5,685 nucleotides of DNA, taken from positions 1 through 5,685 of the forward strand of contig JAISOR010000297.1 of assembly GCA_031275535.1 (NCBI GenBank). The letters run 5' to 3'. Numbering within the stretch: the first letter of the stretch is position 1; each line of letters starts with the position of its first letter. Below the pieces are notes generated by a model, which had not been told where the DNA came from, made no database searches, and worked only from the letters and a program-made list of their open reading frames with translations. A program made the translations under genes and the position numbers. Source of the stretch: Treponema sp. (lineage in GTDB: Bacteria; Spirochaetota; Spirochaetia; Treponematales; Breznakiellaceae). Positions 5,613 through 5,685 of this stretch are shown in pieces.

Positions 5613-5628
5613 GTTTTTTTAAAAAAAC
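5613..5628. promoter_or_regulatory. A/T palindrome, possible UP element
   Basis: GTTTTTTTAAAAAAAC is a perfect 16-bp palindrome with T7-A7. It ends 4 bp upstream of the candidate -35 (5604-5609) of the LysM promoter, where an UP element or bent DNA would act on the RNA polymerase alpha subunit. An 11-bp dyad AACCTTAGGTT (5626-5636) abuts it. Confidence 0.35.
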
Positions 5629-5637
5629 CTTAGGTTG

Positions 5638-5653
5638 TTGTAAAATACTACAA
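5638..5653. promoter_or_regulatory. 16-bp inverted repeat, candidate operator
   Basis: TTGTA (5638-5642), 6-bp spacer, TACAA (5649-5653) is a perfect two-armed dyad of the size bound by dimeric helix-turn-helix regulators. On the plus strand it covers TTGTAA (5638-5643), a possible -35 with TATAAC (5663-5668) as -10 at a long 19-bp spacing, which could serve a gene starting beyond 5685. The regulator is unknown. Confidence 0.35.
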
Positions 5654-5685
5654 AAAATCATATATAACGACAAAAACCAGACAGG

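Overview
The window reads as a bacterial chromosome segment with ordinary housekeeping genes, probably from a spirochaete of the Treponema type. That taxonomic call is an inference: it rests on the GC-rich coding style beside AT-rich intergenic DNA, a MutL with the intrinsic endonuclease motif (so no MutH expected), and a compact second sigma-70 factor, not on a database match. I see no mobile element, CRISPR array, tRNA or rRNA.

Left block, plus strand: a 155-bp, nearly G-free leader carries a candidate promoter whose -10 box lies 6 nt before the xseA ATG, so the mRNA may be leaderless. Then come xseA (exonuclease VII large subunit, 156-1382), xseB (small subunit, TTG start, 1395-1628) and mutL (mismatch repair endonuclease/ATPase, 1632-3470). 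Gaps are 12 and 3 bp, and all three genes share one reading frame, separated only by single stop codons. This looks like a repair operon that makes the mismatch nicking enzyme together with a single-strand exonuclease able to act downstream of it.

Middle: mutL converges on a sigma factor gene. The 62-bp gap holds a long imperfect GC hairpin and a small CCCC-TTA-GGGG-TTTT terminator-like element that overlaps the sigma stop codon.

Right block, minus strand: a secreted protein with two LysM domains and a LytM/M23-like domain that has lost its zinc ligands (5533-4676) is followed by a sigma-70 family factor with regions 1.2 to 4.2 and no region 1.1 (4603-3533). A degenerate-LytM LysM protein directly upstream of an RpoS-like sigma factor mirrors the nlpD-rpoS order of gammaproteobacteria. 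This is the most interesting arrangement here.

Right edge: 152 bp of AT-rich non-coding DNA holds a candidate promoter for the LysM gene, an A/T palindrome just upstream of its -35 box, and a 16-bp inverted repeat that may be an operator for a divergent gene beyond the window.
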